Of a stretch of DNA of 64,000 bases, positions 11,591-22,400 are shown in pieces. The notes beneath the pieces were generated by a model, which saw nothing but the letters and a program-made list of their open reading frames with translations, was not told where the DNA came from and ran no database searches. A program made the position numbers and the translations under genes. Origin of the DNA: Ectocarpus siliculosus (lineage: Eukaryota; Sar; Phaeophyceae; Ectocarpales; Ectocarpaceae); NCBI GenBank assembly GCA_000310025.1, contig FN649746.1, forward strand, positions 3,404,457 through 3,468,456, written 5' to 3'. Each line of letters begins with the position of its first letter. Positions within the stretch are counted from its first letter, which is position 1.

Positions 11591-12350
11591 AAATCAAGGT
11601 CCCTGGAAGACCAATGTGTGTGTGTGTGTCTGTGTTTTTATTGTATTGATAGCATCGACCGCCCTATCTATCGCACCCCCATGCGAATAAAAAGCCAAGA
11701 ACGGAATGATTTTGAAATCGTGAAACGGAAGAGAGGGTAAGGTTTTGGGTGATCCCGGGACTAGTTGAGGTGTAGCAACGGCGGTCTCAGGACATCCATC
11801 CCTCCAGGACCCTGAAATGGTCACGAGAGCTAATCCAAGGGAGAGAGACCACAGGATCCGCATGCAATGGTAACTCAGACCTCTTCCGACAGCAGCCTCT
11901 CGATCGGTACCGAGTTCGGTGGACACGCTTGGACGGCTGTAGTGTGAGCCTCGAAGGTGGCTTGTGGGTATGGGAGCAGATCGTTGGTCGTAGATAAGGG
12001 TTTTGCTTTGATTATTGCTAAGCACTGACACGCTCAAACAGGAGTTCAAACAAGGAATGAGCTCGCGGGGTCGCGCGAGCTCAAGACACGGGGCCCTGTA
12101 AATATACAGAACTCTCAACCACCCTATGGGGATAACGCTAAATTCTCAAAGGGTGCAACTCCATGTAATCGTGTTAAACCGTAACAATCGATCGCACTCC
12201 CGCGCGTTCTCTCGCATCCTTACGGCATGTAGGTAAACATTGCTCAATCCCCCCGCCTACCTTGACTCAATGACCGCCCACATGTTCTTTCTTTTCGTGT
12301 TCCTTCTCTAATCTCCTCTCTCTGGGCTCGCGACCCATCCGGGTCTTTAG

Positions 12351-13170
12351 GCGTGACGGAAGAAGACAGCGACTCCAGGATACGACAAATATACGAAGCT
12401 GGACGGAAGGCGAAGCAGGAGGAGGCCGAGAGGAGGAACGGACCGCAAGCGCCTGATGACCCGCACCAGGCGGAGATATGCTTCCGAGACTTCGCCTCGT
12501 ACGCTGACGGCGAAGGGACGGAGGCACGGTTCCCTGTCAGTGGCGACAACGGCACTGAGATGACAGTGAAACAGTCGGAAATTCTCTTTGCCGACCTGTG
12601 GCACATCCCTCGTGGAGTGCATCAGCGGCTCTCGCCCCAAGGACCTCGCTATTTTCTACCCCAACAATGAGCTGAAATGCGCGATTTGCGACGGCTTATC
12701 CTATTTCATTTGCGTCAGGCCTCCCTTTAGTCTCGCCGTCACCCGCCAAGGACCTTTTCAGACATCAGAACTCGTCCCCAAGCCTCGTTTGAGTCAAGGT
12801 GGACTCCAGCGTCAGACCACCCTTCACTGCAGCTTCAGCCAACCAGAGACCCAGGTGTCACGACGCGCGCGAGCACTCGACGAGGGAGGTGAGGAAGAAG
12901 AAGAAGAAGAAGAAGAAGAAGAAGAAGAAGAAGAAGAAGGGGAGAGTGGAGAAGGCGGTGAAGGAGGAGTCCGGCAGCAGCAGCAACTCCGACTGCAGCA
13001 GCAGCAGCCCCGACCGCGGCAGAAAATCCGTTGGCTCCGGCAACGGGAAGGGAAAGGGCGCCGCACACCAGCAGGAGTCCGATTCTTCCGAGTACAGCAG
13101 CGGCGAACTTCCACTCAGACCGAGGCGGGTGAGAAAAAAGACAAAGACGAAGGTGGTGGTGGGGGGTGAA
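12351..13170 (+). pseudogene. Possible gene with acidic/lysine-rich tract, probably frameshifted
   Basis: A coding-like stretch starts after a TCTTTAG acceptor and reads VTEEDSDSRIRQIYEAGRK, then ICFRDFASYADGEGTEARF, then KQSEILFAD. At about 12597 the sensible reading shifts frame to GTSLVECISGSRPKDLAIFY and PNNELKCAICDG; removing four bases would join them as FAD-GTSL. Later the best frame (from about 12870) has a Lys-rich run from a GAA/AAG microsatellite, then a Ser-rich acidic stretch (SGSSSNSDCSSSSPDRGRK). The alternating F/I-x-DGT and YPN pattern recalls beta-repeat proteins such as centriolar TCP10-C or flagellar PF6-type proteins, but this is only a resemblance. Either an unannotated micro-intron, an assembly indel or a decayed copy explains the frame change. 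No complete gene can be drawn. Confidence 0.35.
12896..12938 (+). repeat. GAA trinucleotide microsatellite
   Basis: About 14 GAA/AGA units. It encodes poly-Glu or poly-Lys depending on frame, inside the putative coding stretch 12351-13170. Confidence 0.95.
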
Positions 13171-13427
13171 AGGCATCGACGCGGTCGAAGACTCAGGCCT
13201 GGTGGGCACCCTCAAGAGGTGAATCGTAGCCGGTACATGCGTTTTTGGTTTGACATTCAATATGTATTAGACCTATAGTCTACCACAACTCACCAGGTAC
13301 TGTAGTAAACTACATTGGAATACCGTATTGATTGGCACGACAACACGAGGCTTCTATTGATCTGCCGCATTGTCAAAGCATGGCAGCGATGTTTCACAGC
13401 TCAATCTACGGTGGTTCCTCTCTTCCC

Positions 13428-13530
13428 GGGCAGTAGCCTTCACAGTTTGTATTTATTAAGCATACAATCGGGGAAGTTGGGTTACGGTTAGGGTTAGGGA
13501 ATGGGGTCTGCGGTCCCCCCTTTCTGTTCG
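13428..13530 (-). repeat. Dispersed repeat with telomere-like core, copy 2
   Basis: Read on the minus strand it has CGCAGACCCC, then CCCTAACCCTAACCGTAACC, then CAACTTCCCCGATTGTATGCT, matching 335-450. The plus strand shows GGTTAGGGTTAGGG, resembling the TTAGGG telomere unit. Confidence 0.65.
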
Positions 13531-13741
13531 GTTTCCGTATACTTCTTAATTTCCCGCGGAGGCGGTCCTTCCCGGGTCCCCACCCCCTCACAATGACGTA
13601 CGGCAGAGACTGCACCCCGTCCGAGTCATTACACCGTGTAGGGGTGCGTTGGAGAAAAGCTTGGTGCATTAGTTCATTGTATTTCCGCACCGGGCACGGA
13701 AGAAAATCGCGCCACGGTGCTCTGGCCCGCGCAAGCACAGT

Positions 13742-14395
13742 GTGTGTTTAACATCGACGATGGGTCAATACACACACACACACCCTAACACCCGCTTTCC
13801 TGAGCCTACGGCCCCCCTCCGTTGCGAAAGTTGGAGACGCCTCCGGTCCAATCTGTACATCGGGGATGCTCGACCACAGACCGACATTAATCGCCTAAGC
13901 TATGAGGCGGACAAGTCGATGCGCCAGCGCTCCAACCTCCCGCCGCCGCTTGACAACGGGGGCCCAACGAAATACAAGTTCTGGGTATCCAGCAGCCTGG
14001 TGAAGTCCGGGGACAACATGGGGACCCTCCAACAAGGCGTTGCGCAGTTTGTCGCTTCCAAGGCCATCAAGGTGGTGAAGGAAAGGGCGGAAGAGGTGCA
14101 CCTCGGGCACCGCGAGACTGCTATCGCGATCGCAGCGGTAGCGGAGACTGTGAAACATCCGCTGACATCTGAGGAGGACGTTGTTGCTGCAGCGCGGGCG
14201 GCGGCGACGGCGGCGACGGCGGCGGCGGTGGAGCCGGCAGCGGAGCCGGCAGCGACGCAGGCGGTAGCTGCGCAGGCGGTAGCGGGGCCGGCGGCAGCGG
14301 GGCCGGTTCAGCGGAATGGAAAACGGAGGCGGGCAGATCGAGATCCAAGTGCCACGAAGGCGACGTCGGCGGCCATGGTCAAGATCGAGGATTAA
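13742..14395 (+). CDS. Hypothetical Ala-rich protein with basic C-terminus
   Basis: The open frame has 217 codons. The plausible part starts near 13880 (INRLSYEADKSMRQRSN) and runs through KYKFWVSSSLVKSGDNMG, ASKAIKVVKERAEEVHLGH and AVAETVKHPLTSEEDVV. A low-complexity Ala/Pro/Val stretch follows, then a basic patch GKRRRADRD and the C-terminal MVKIED before TAA. The region before about 13860 is less protein-like and may be intron or 5' UTR; an acceptor-like ACCACAG at about 13881 would start the exon. The GC-rich codon use and basic patch look real, but no family is recognised. The downstream 14396-14460 repeats part of its 3' end (GATCCAAGTGC, TCAGCGGAAT), a small tandem duplication with a CGG expansion. 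Confidence 0.4.
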   Translation: MCLTSTMGQYTHTHPNTRFPEPTAPLRCESWRRLRSNLYIGDARPQTDINRLSYEADKSMRQRSNLPPPLDNGGPTKYKFWVSSSLVKSGDNMGTLQQGVAQFVASKAIKVVKERAEEVHLGHRETAIAIAAVAETVKHPLTSEEDVVAAARAAATAATAAAVEPAAEPAATQAVAAQAVAGPAAAGPVQRNGKRRRADRDPSATKATSAAMVKIED

Positions 14396-14405
14396 GATCC
14401 AAGTG

Positions 14406-14407
14406 CT

Positions 14408-14439
<32 letters not shown>

Positions 14440-14441
14440 TC
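14406..14441 (+). repeat. CGG trinucleotide microsatellite
   Basis: About eleven CGG units just 3' of the Ala-rich ORF, lying inside a duplicated copy of that ORF's 3' end. Confidence 0.95.
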
Positions 14442-15227
14442 AGCGGAATCGAAAACGGAGGTGGTGGAGTCAGCGCAGCGAGGGTACATTCACAACGTCT
14501 TTGTACGTTCTGTCGATATACTGTATTTTGTATGCGCACTCGAGCGTTTTTCCGAAAGCATTTCACCTGCTTGTTTGTCCGTGATTTTTGTTTGGCGTGT
14601 GTCTTTTTGATTTTCTTCGTTTTATTGGCTTATCTAGATGTCTCTCTCAGGGGGCCCTGCTTGCTTATTTTGTGCGTGTTTTGTTCGCGCGTCTTTTTTC
14701 CTGTTTAGTGCCGGTACATGCCCAGAAAATCCACCGTGACAGAGACTCTTCCACATTGTTTGCTGGTACGAGGCATACGGTCGGGCTTGCATGTGCTATA
14801 TGGGCAGCCACCTTCCTCATTAGACGGGGCAATTATAAACCAAGGCGTTTTTTCTCGGGCGGTTGGCTGGAGGGACTGCTGCGCTGAGGTCCAGGAGGTG
14901 TCGAGAGGTTTTTGCGCGCGCTGCTTGCGACGGACGGTATTATTGGTAAGCGCTGCTCGTAGCGTGACCCTCATGCGCCAGGGGTACTGCTGCAGTTGAG
15001 ATGCTCGTTACGCAGCGACGAATATTGGTTGCAACAATATCTAGATACAGGTTATTTATCGGATACCGCTCGTTCATTCAGGCGATATGGGCCCGGTGGA
15101 CCATTTAGGCGTCCGGGTGCGTACAAACTTGGCACCCCGTTTCGGGGTAGAGCAATACCGCTATCAAGAGTTGGGTAGTCACGAATAATCGAGCCTCGAA
15201 AACTCACAATAACAGAGCTACTGTAGA

Positions 15228-15293
15228 TCGAGCACCATTTGCGACTTCGGATAAGAACCCCTACACTAAAACCTATATAGCGGCCATTCGTCG
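15228..15293 (+). repeat. GAGCACCATTTG repeat, pair partner of 41672-41748
   Basis: TCGAGCACCATTTGCGAC, AAGAACCCCTACACTAAAAC and ATATAGCGGCCATTCGT match the reverse complement of 41672-41748 nearly throughout. Confidence 0.75.
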
Positions 15294-15816
15294 CATGACC
15301 CTAGGAAAGCAGTAAGAAGCCTCGACCAACACAAGGGCGGGCGGTAACCGTCTTGGTCCATGGTTGCCATAACGATATCGAAGACTTGCATCCCACGACG
15401 AGTCGGCATGACGGGAACAACGACAAGCAAGCTGGACCTTGGAAAGATGGACACAACCCCATCGCGGAACAGACCAGGACGACCACGACGTCTGTGTCAC
15501 CACAGAGAGAGTGTTCCGCAACAGATGATAGTAGCACAGAAGAGCTTCGGTATGCACTGCAACTCGCTTCTGCCTGAAGCAAAAGGGCCTTGCCCACTTT
15601 ATCCGATAGCTTGGGCCTTTTCTTGTCCAACCTGGTAACCTTGGCAAGTGTTGAGAATTCACAAATTGTTGTACCACATGTTAGGGCAGCGTGTGGCCAA
15701 GAACTTCCGTTTCATTGCCCTGAAATATAAGCACAGACGAGGAACAGCGTAGAGATCCGAGAATGGTTTCGAACGTCAACAAAAAACAACGGTACATAGC
15801 GACAAAAACAGTCACA

Positions 15817-16415
15817 ACCGACAGCCGAACAAGGCCCACCCAATCCACGCGGCATTCCCCTCTCCCGCCACACACCCACTACAAAAAGTGACATCATTAA
15901 CCGACACCATTAACCGACAGCCCAAATGAGGCTCACCCATTCCACGCGACATTCCCCTCTCCCGCCACCCGCCCACTAAAAAAGAGCGGCAATATCATTA
16001 ACCGACAGCCCAAACAGGGCTCACCCATTCCACGCGGCATTCTCCTCTCCCGCCACACGCCCACTAAAAAAGAGCGGCAACACCATTAACCGACAGCCCA
16101 AACGAGGCTATCCATTTCCACGCGGTATTCTCCTCTCCCGCCACACTCCCACTCAAAAAGATCAACAACAGTTAACCGACAGCCCGAACAGGGCCCACCC
16201 ATTCCACGCGGCATTCTCCTCTCCCGCCACACGCCCACTAAAAAGAGCGACAACACCATCAACCGACAGACCAAACGAGGCTCACCCATTTCCACGCGGT
16301 ATTCTCCTCTCCCGCCACACTCCCACTCAAAAAGATCAACAACAGTTAACCGACAGCCCGAACAGGGCCCACCCATTCATTCCACCCGTCATCCTCCTTT
16401 CCCGCCTCCCGCACC
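15817..16415. repeat. Minisatellite, about 6.5 units of 83-95 bp
   Basis: Units start at ACCGACAG near 15817, 15912, 15998, 16088, 16171, 16259 and 16347. Each contains CCACGCGGCATTC or CCACGCGGTATTC, TCTCCCGCCACAC and CCCACT.AAAAAG. Units 4-5 resemble units 6-7 more than their neighbours (shared AGATCAACAACAGTTAACC), showing a recent duplication of a two-unit block of about 175 bp. The minus strand stays open through several units, giving a repetitive but unsupported ORF. Confidence 0.95.
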
Positions 16416-17756
16416 CTCCAACCCTAACCTGCCACTACCTCAACCTCGCCCTCTCTTCGACTCACTTGCGTTATGACTTGTTGTGTAGTGTAGGTGAATG
16501 TCTAGGGAAAACAGACATGAACAGCTCTCTACCGACCGAACAAGTGCGCATCTGTTGAGGGAGATGCCACTTCAACAGCCTGTCCAGCAATAATAACATG
16601 GACGGGAATACGACCGAAGCACACCAAACCAAGACAAACACCAAACAAACCAAGACAAACACAAGAAAGACGTTTTTTTTGCAAAAATACGACACCCTCC
16701 ACGCGACAAAGATTGTGTCAAAAACAACGTATGATGCAAGTGGCGAAAAAAGTTTCTTCGCCGGACACACACACAAGCACCTGCCCGTGGCAGTCACGAG
16801 CAGCTGGATCCAAACGGCTTTCAGCAGCCATGTATGGTACAACAGAAGAACTACTTGACACAGCAAAACGTCTTTTTTCAAGTCCCTAGCAGTAGCGCGA
16901 AACGAAACTCTCTTCTTCAAGCCACGGCATGTTCTCGGCGCCCATCATGCCGCCTACCTCGCCTCCAAATAGCAAAACATCAAAATACCGCCGCCACCGC
17001 CACTGTCCACTGCTGGAGTTATCGGCCGTAGCCATGCCGGGGGCACGACAACAAATCAATACGTGTGAACACCTTAAATATTAAATACTGAATTGGGTGG
17101 TGTCCATACCCTCGAGAGCATCCTCATCCTCGACTCCGTATGACTGGATTCATCGTGGGACACCGGAGCAATCACGAACGAACATCGACTCACCAAACAT
17201 CAACGCTGCTGCTCAACCTCGGTCTACCGTAATGTTCCACTGAGATCAACAACTGAGGCTTCACGCACGCAACACCACAAAAAAACACGCACTTCACAAC
17301 GCACGACCGCCAAAACAACACGCACACGACGTGCAACAATACCCGCCGTCGCTCAAAACATGCGATACGATTGATTGATAACAACTCGCCTCGACTGTTT
17401 TGAAACTTGAAAGAACTCGGAGCCCATGCTGTGTGGAGCTCGTTGAGCGACCACCGACCCTACAAGCCGAGTGTATGCAGTGGCTGATGAAGGTCAACAG
17501 AGAAAATTACAACCCGAGCCTCCCACAAAATTAGAGCGCGTTACGACACGCTGTGGGCCAGCACCCAATTCCTCACGAATCTGCAAGAGCTACGACTGAG
17601 CTCGGTTTGCGCAGTGAGGAAGACGTAAATGGTCTCGCGCGTGATGCGTGGTTTTGGAACCCCCTCCCTCCTACCTGTTCCTTCACCTCTTAGCATCCCT
17701 ATTAAAAGTGCCTCCGTTCACCCACCGTCCTCTCTATGCCCACGGTATGATGTACC

Positions 17757-17778
17757 TACCTACCTACCTACCTCTACC
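17757..17778 (+). repeat. CTAC tetranucleotide repeat
   Basis: About five CTAC units. A run of 17 C followed by 9 A lies 130 bp further on (17907-17932). Confidence 0.9.
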
Positions 17779-19475
17779 TTTGCGCGTGAACAGGAACAAT
17801 GTTAAACAACCAGGGCTTTCGCCCTTTCTATCTCCGTCCTTATGAAGAGTGCTGTAGTGAAAACCGCCCTCCAAAATAGTACTGTACCAAAACCAACAGA
17901 ACTCCCCCCCCCCCCCCCCAAAAAAAAATTAAATCATACGTAACTGTCATCCCTACCCCAGGAAATAAACACAAAAAGCCCAAAACCCTTAACAGGATGC
18001 AGCTCACCCTTTATGGGACTCGCCAAATACCTCACGGCGCTTCGCGCTTGGTGATGTGAGAGCCTGGTCCGGTGAGAACCCGGCGTGCTCCGTCCCGGCT
18101 TTGTAGGGATGCGAGGTCAATGGTCAAACGACTACGGCATGCACGACTATGAGTACACCCCCCCCCCCGAAGACCTACTTTGATATTTCTCCGTCAAAGA
18201 AAAATAGCCCCAGCTCCCTCGCCGTAACCGCCATACACACGCTGCTGATGGTGTGCGCGTGTAGCTTGCCCGGAAAGCTTCCCCGCAGTGGCAATACATC
18301 TACCCAACCCTCAAGCAACACAGCAGCAGTTGCTAGTTTCTGATACCAGGTGCTCTCTCGCGCGGTATACTCCATTTGGCAGAAAGCCTACTCGTGATTT
18401 CCGATACCGTGCTTGTGTGCGATGTGCCTGCCAATAGGATACATTGTGCGGGACACTTAACAGATCGTGAGCGAGAGTGGCCTAGCTCTCCGCGGCGATG
18501 CTGCCGTGCCGCCCGATCCTGTGGCAACGCGCTGCGCTTACCGGAAAACCTCGCCTGAACACGATCATTTTTTTTCGCAAAACCACAATCCCAACATGAT
18601 GCTAACAACGCACCGTGAGTGGTGCTCACCGTACGGAGCATCACGTCAATCCTCCACCTCACTCAAGCCAACCCTCAAACATATTTTAGATTTTATCACT
18701 GGTCCTTGACTGTTCAAAGAAACACGCCAAAGACGCCTGAAGTAGATGAGTTACTATCTGGTTCGACGCCAAAGACGCCGCAATCACCTCCTGCCTAATG
18801 TTTCCGTGAAGGTCCTCCACAATCATGGCATGGCGCCCCTGCACACTGTTCCACACAGCAGTTGCCATTGCCAGGGATGCACCCAATAATCCAGGGTTTA
18901 CATCACAGTCCCTCCATGATGCGCGATGATGTTGCGTCGAGGAGGCGTCTGATGCTCCAGGCCTCTTCGGTCACCATCGTGTACTAATGAAGCTTCCCGA
19001 TCTGTACGGGGAAGGGGTTGGAGGTAAATAAACGTCGTTAGGTTCAACGAAAACGGAAGCCAGGGGTCTGGTACAGATGGCATGGCAAAAAACAACCGGT
19101 CGGCCCAAGTGTCACATGGTGCCCGTCGATGCTCTGTGAGTTTTCCAGCAGTGCACCGGCAATCACAAACTCGTGGTGTTTGAGCTACTGGATGTAGCAT
19201 GGCGCGAACCCCCTTTCCGTGACCCCCCCGAACAAGATATCGATTTGTTGCGTAGGAGTCATTGGTCAATGTGCACCATATGAACAAATAAACCTTAGTA
19301 TGTATCCAAGTGCGCCAAGCAAGAAGAGCCCCACTAGTGGAACTCACCGTTACGGCAGAGTTGACAGAGGGTCTATGGCATTTGCTCAAGCTCTACGATC
19401 CAGACTCAAAAAAAAAAAAACGCACACAAATCAAGACAAGAAAAAACGACAGCCTAACCTGTAACCCCACTCATT

Positions 19476-22400
19476 CTAGAGGAAGGCGACGATGTTCCTG
19501 AACACTCCGTCTTCGTCCACGTCGACCGCTCTCTCCACCACAGACCGCAGTTCTCGGTCCCCTCCCGCTTCATCCCTGCAGGACTCTGCCGCCGCGCTGT
19601 GGACTCCACTCCAAACACCGGCTGCCTCGGTAGTGCTCTGATAGCACCAGGGGTGATGTTGCTCCCTCTTCCCGCCAGCCGCTTTCCGCGTTGCTCGCGC
19701 CACGGCGGCATCCCCAGCTTTCCCAACCTTCCGGGGCCGCGCCTTGTGCTCGTATGCCTCCTTCTCCGCCCCGAACAGCCCAGGAATCGCCCGGGTGCCG
19801 GCAGGAGTTGCTCGAGCGCCAGCAACCACGCCCTTTTCGTGACACGACCCCGGTTCCGTCGCCGTGCTGCTGCCGACTCGGCGAAGCATCAGCAACCAGC
19901 CACGCCGACGCCAGACCCTGTCCCCCGGCGCGGCCTCAAGCAGCGTCAGGATGTTCTGCAGCATGTCTCGGAACATCCCGGGACGCTGCGACAGCAGCAG
20001 GCGGGCCGTCATCGCGGCCGGGGTTCGCCCCTCCGCATCCACGGCGGCGTCGTTAGCCCCGAACCGCAAGAGCTGCTCCACCGCCGACACCCTCAGAGCC
20101 TTGCACGCCTTATGGAGCGGGGTCTCTCCGAGGAAAGTTCTGGCTTCGATGTTCCCGTTGGATTCCACAAGGGCGCGGAGGGTCTCGTCGCTGCCCAGGC
20201 GGTGGCCGGAGGCAAGGTGGAGCGCGGTTCTGCCGTCGTGATCACGGGCCTCGAGGCTTGAGATGTCTCGGTCCAGCAGGAAGCGAACGGCGGCACCGCT
20301 GCCGGACATGGCTGCCTGCTCGCGCGTGTGCAGAAATCAAGCGGCAAAGCGTGGTGTACCGGTTTCGACCACGCTCTTTGTTTGTTGACGACTTGTGTGG
20401 AAATCACACACACGCACACGATGGTTGTTGGTGTTTTGTTTTGGGTATTCTTGTATTTTTGATTTTGGGGACGCAAAATATATGAAGGAGCTCGGTGCTT
20501 CATCCGGAACGCTACTGGGCTAGCCGGTATGTGTGTACCACAATGGATGTTGGTTTCAACGGGCGAAGGGATGGTCTCTGCGTACCCGAGCCGGCTCTGG
20601 CGCAGAACCAATAACGTCAACTTAACCAAAGCAGGATCCTGTTGATGATTTGATTCCGACTGCTGATTTCGAGAACGCCCGCACGAGCGCTCAGCGATCA
20701 CACACCAGATGTATAGGCACCAGTCGGGACGTGTGAACGAGAAAACACTCCAATGATCGAACGTCAGAGCAGTGGTTGGGGCTTGTAGCAGCATATCTCG
20801 CAGTCAACGTGTCCACACACCTTGTCTAACACCAAGACATAAAATCCATCAGTCTAAAATCAATACAAAACAGGAGAACATGGTAGGTGCTTCGACAAGT
20901 TCTCTGCGGTACAAGTGTTGTTCGATGGGATGGGAAATGAATACCAGAGGATATCGCTACCAGGGCACGGCCAGATCTCTGGCTGGGGCCCGAAATGTCC
21001 GCAAATCTGTGTCGATACGTGTAGCATCCACAGCCGCTTGAATACGCGCCGTCACAGACCATTTTTTTTTTTTTTTGTCTTCACTTCAAATCAGCGCTCA
21101 CAGCACTAGTGCCTTTTACTCCAACCCGTGGTCACACAGAAGAGCCCCTCTCTCCCCTCCCCTCCTGCGGTACTTTGCCTTAGATTTTTAATGCGAGAAG
21201 AGTTCAGCACTCTCTTCCTTACCAGGGTGGGAAAAGCCTTCGGGGCTTCGGGGCTGCGCCGAAAATCGCACAAAACGGCGCGGAGCGCCGAATTTTTTTT
21301 GGGGTATAGCTTCGAGTTCGGGGCAAAGCCGCCAACGCAGATAGGCCGGCCGCCGAAGAAAATATCCAATCTTGCCGGAATTTCGGCGCACAATCCTGCG
21401 GGCCCCCCGCCAAAATACAAAAAAAATCCAAAACGAGTGGCCGCTGCGCCGCTGCCATTCACCCTCCTGCTCCACGATACACGATACCCCTACCAGCTAC
21501 CAGACACCAGACCAGACGGCTTTGGTGTGCTGTCTGCTGTCTGCTGGCCTCCATCTAGTCCATGGGTCCAAAATGTTTCACGAACGAGGGTTGCAGCCAA
21601 TACGACAACTATGACGCCCCTAAGCTGATGTGTCACGGATGTTTTCGACCACATGCACTTTGTTTTACTCTTTGTGTGCTGATTTGCTTCCTGTAAAATG
21701 ATTCCTGTATAATAAAGATGATGTAGCATCTCTAATTTACACGCGTTTATATGTTTCATGTCTGTTTTTACTCATGAAAATGTCAGTTAGTTGTGGTAGG
21801 GCTTTTGCGTCGAATATGCAGACAGACGCGCACCAGTGACCGGCACCTACTGCTAGCTACTACATACGAGAGTAGCGAACTTACATATGCATACAACATT
21901 AGAAACAAGACTACAGTAAATACAGCCGTACAATAATGGTAACGACGTAGCACGGAATATAGATGAGACAGCACGACAGCACTTCAAAATTAGTGCCAGA
22001 AAGTGACAAAATGATGCATACTACCCTAAATTTTTTACCTCCGGGAAGGGCCTCCGGCGGCTCCTGCGGAGGGCTACGGCGCCTGCGGCGCCCCCCCGAA
22101 AGCCTCTCGTTTGTTCGGCGCTAAGGCCGACTCTTATGGCTCCCCATAGTTGGCCCGACGGATTCGTATAGAATCCTCGACGGATTCTCCAAACGGATTC
22201 TTACTTTTGCTCACATGGTTTGACATTTCTCAGCACACACAGACCCCACAGCAGTCACCACTAGCTTCAAATACGCCTACAGGTGTGGTGCGTACAGCCT
22301 TCAAGTTCTGGTGACGACCCGACAATCATGGAGGGAGAACTCTGTGGTGATGTGGTGAGAGGTCTGTCTCTTGGTCGAAATCAGGGGGGGGGGGGTATGC

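Larger units (their letters stand above)
2870..12350. other. 9.5 kb repeat-rich stretch without a supported gene
   Basis: No family-level protein match was recognised in any frame. Upstream exons of the minus-strand CBM20 gene must lie at its left side but were not identified. The stretch contains a GT microsatellite, CCCTCTTGTA cassettes (6225-6345, 7335-7515), three copies of a CCAATGAAAA repeat, a 23 bp-armed hairpin (8150-8210), a weak ORF (8168-8464) and a degenerate tandem repeat (8763-9215). The segments 3100-5030, 9216-9540, 9610-11530 and 11700-12350 show nothing I can name. Confidence 0.5.
14396..19475. other. 5 kb without a supported gene
   Basis: Contains a partial TAGTGCCGG repeat (14707-14740), a GAGCACCATTTG repeat (15228-15293), a 0.6 kb minisatellite (15817-16415), CTAC repeats (17757-17778) and a C-run followed by an A-run (17907-17930). 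A minus-strand stretch at 18690-18886 reads somewhat like protein (NSVQGRHAMIVEDLHGNIRQ) with no family match. 16420-17640 and 18900-19475 show nothing I can support. Confidence 0.5.

Noticed and set aside
12835-13260. Leu- or Phe-rich minus-strand ORFs
   Set aside because: Complement of the GAA microsatellite and Gln/Ser-coding repeats.
16086-16376. 96-codon minus-strand ORF with repeated CGGRGEYRVEM
   Set aside because: It is the minisatellite read in a frame that happens to stay open; no flanking coding signal.
16471-16920. 149-codon minus-strand ORF with hydrophobic stretches
   Set aside because: Leu/Val-rich because of CAA/AAG-rich complementary strand; no family, no splice partners, several overlapping frames.
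21128-21628. Several overlapping ORFs on both strands
   Set aside because: GC-rich hairpin-containing repeat inside the ankyrin intron keeps many frames open; peptides are low-complexity mirror images.
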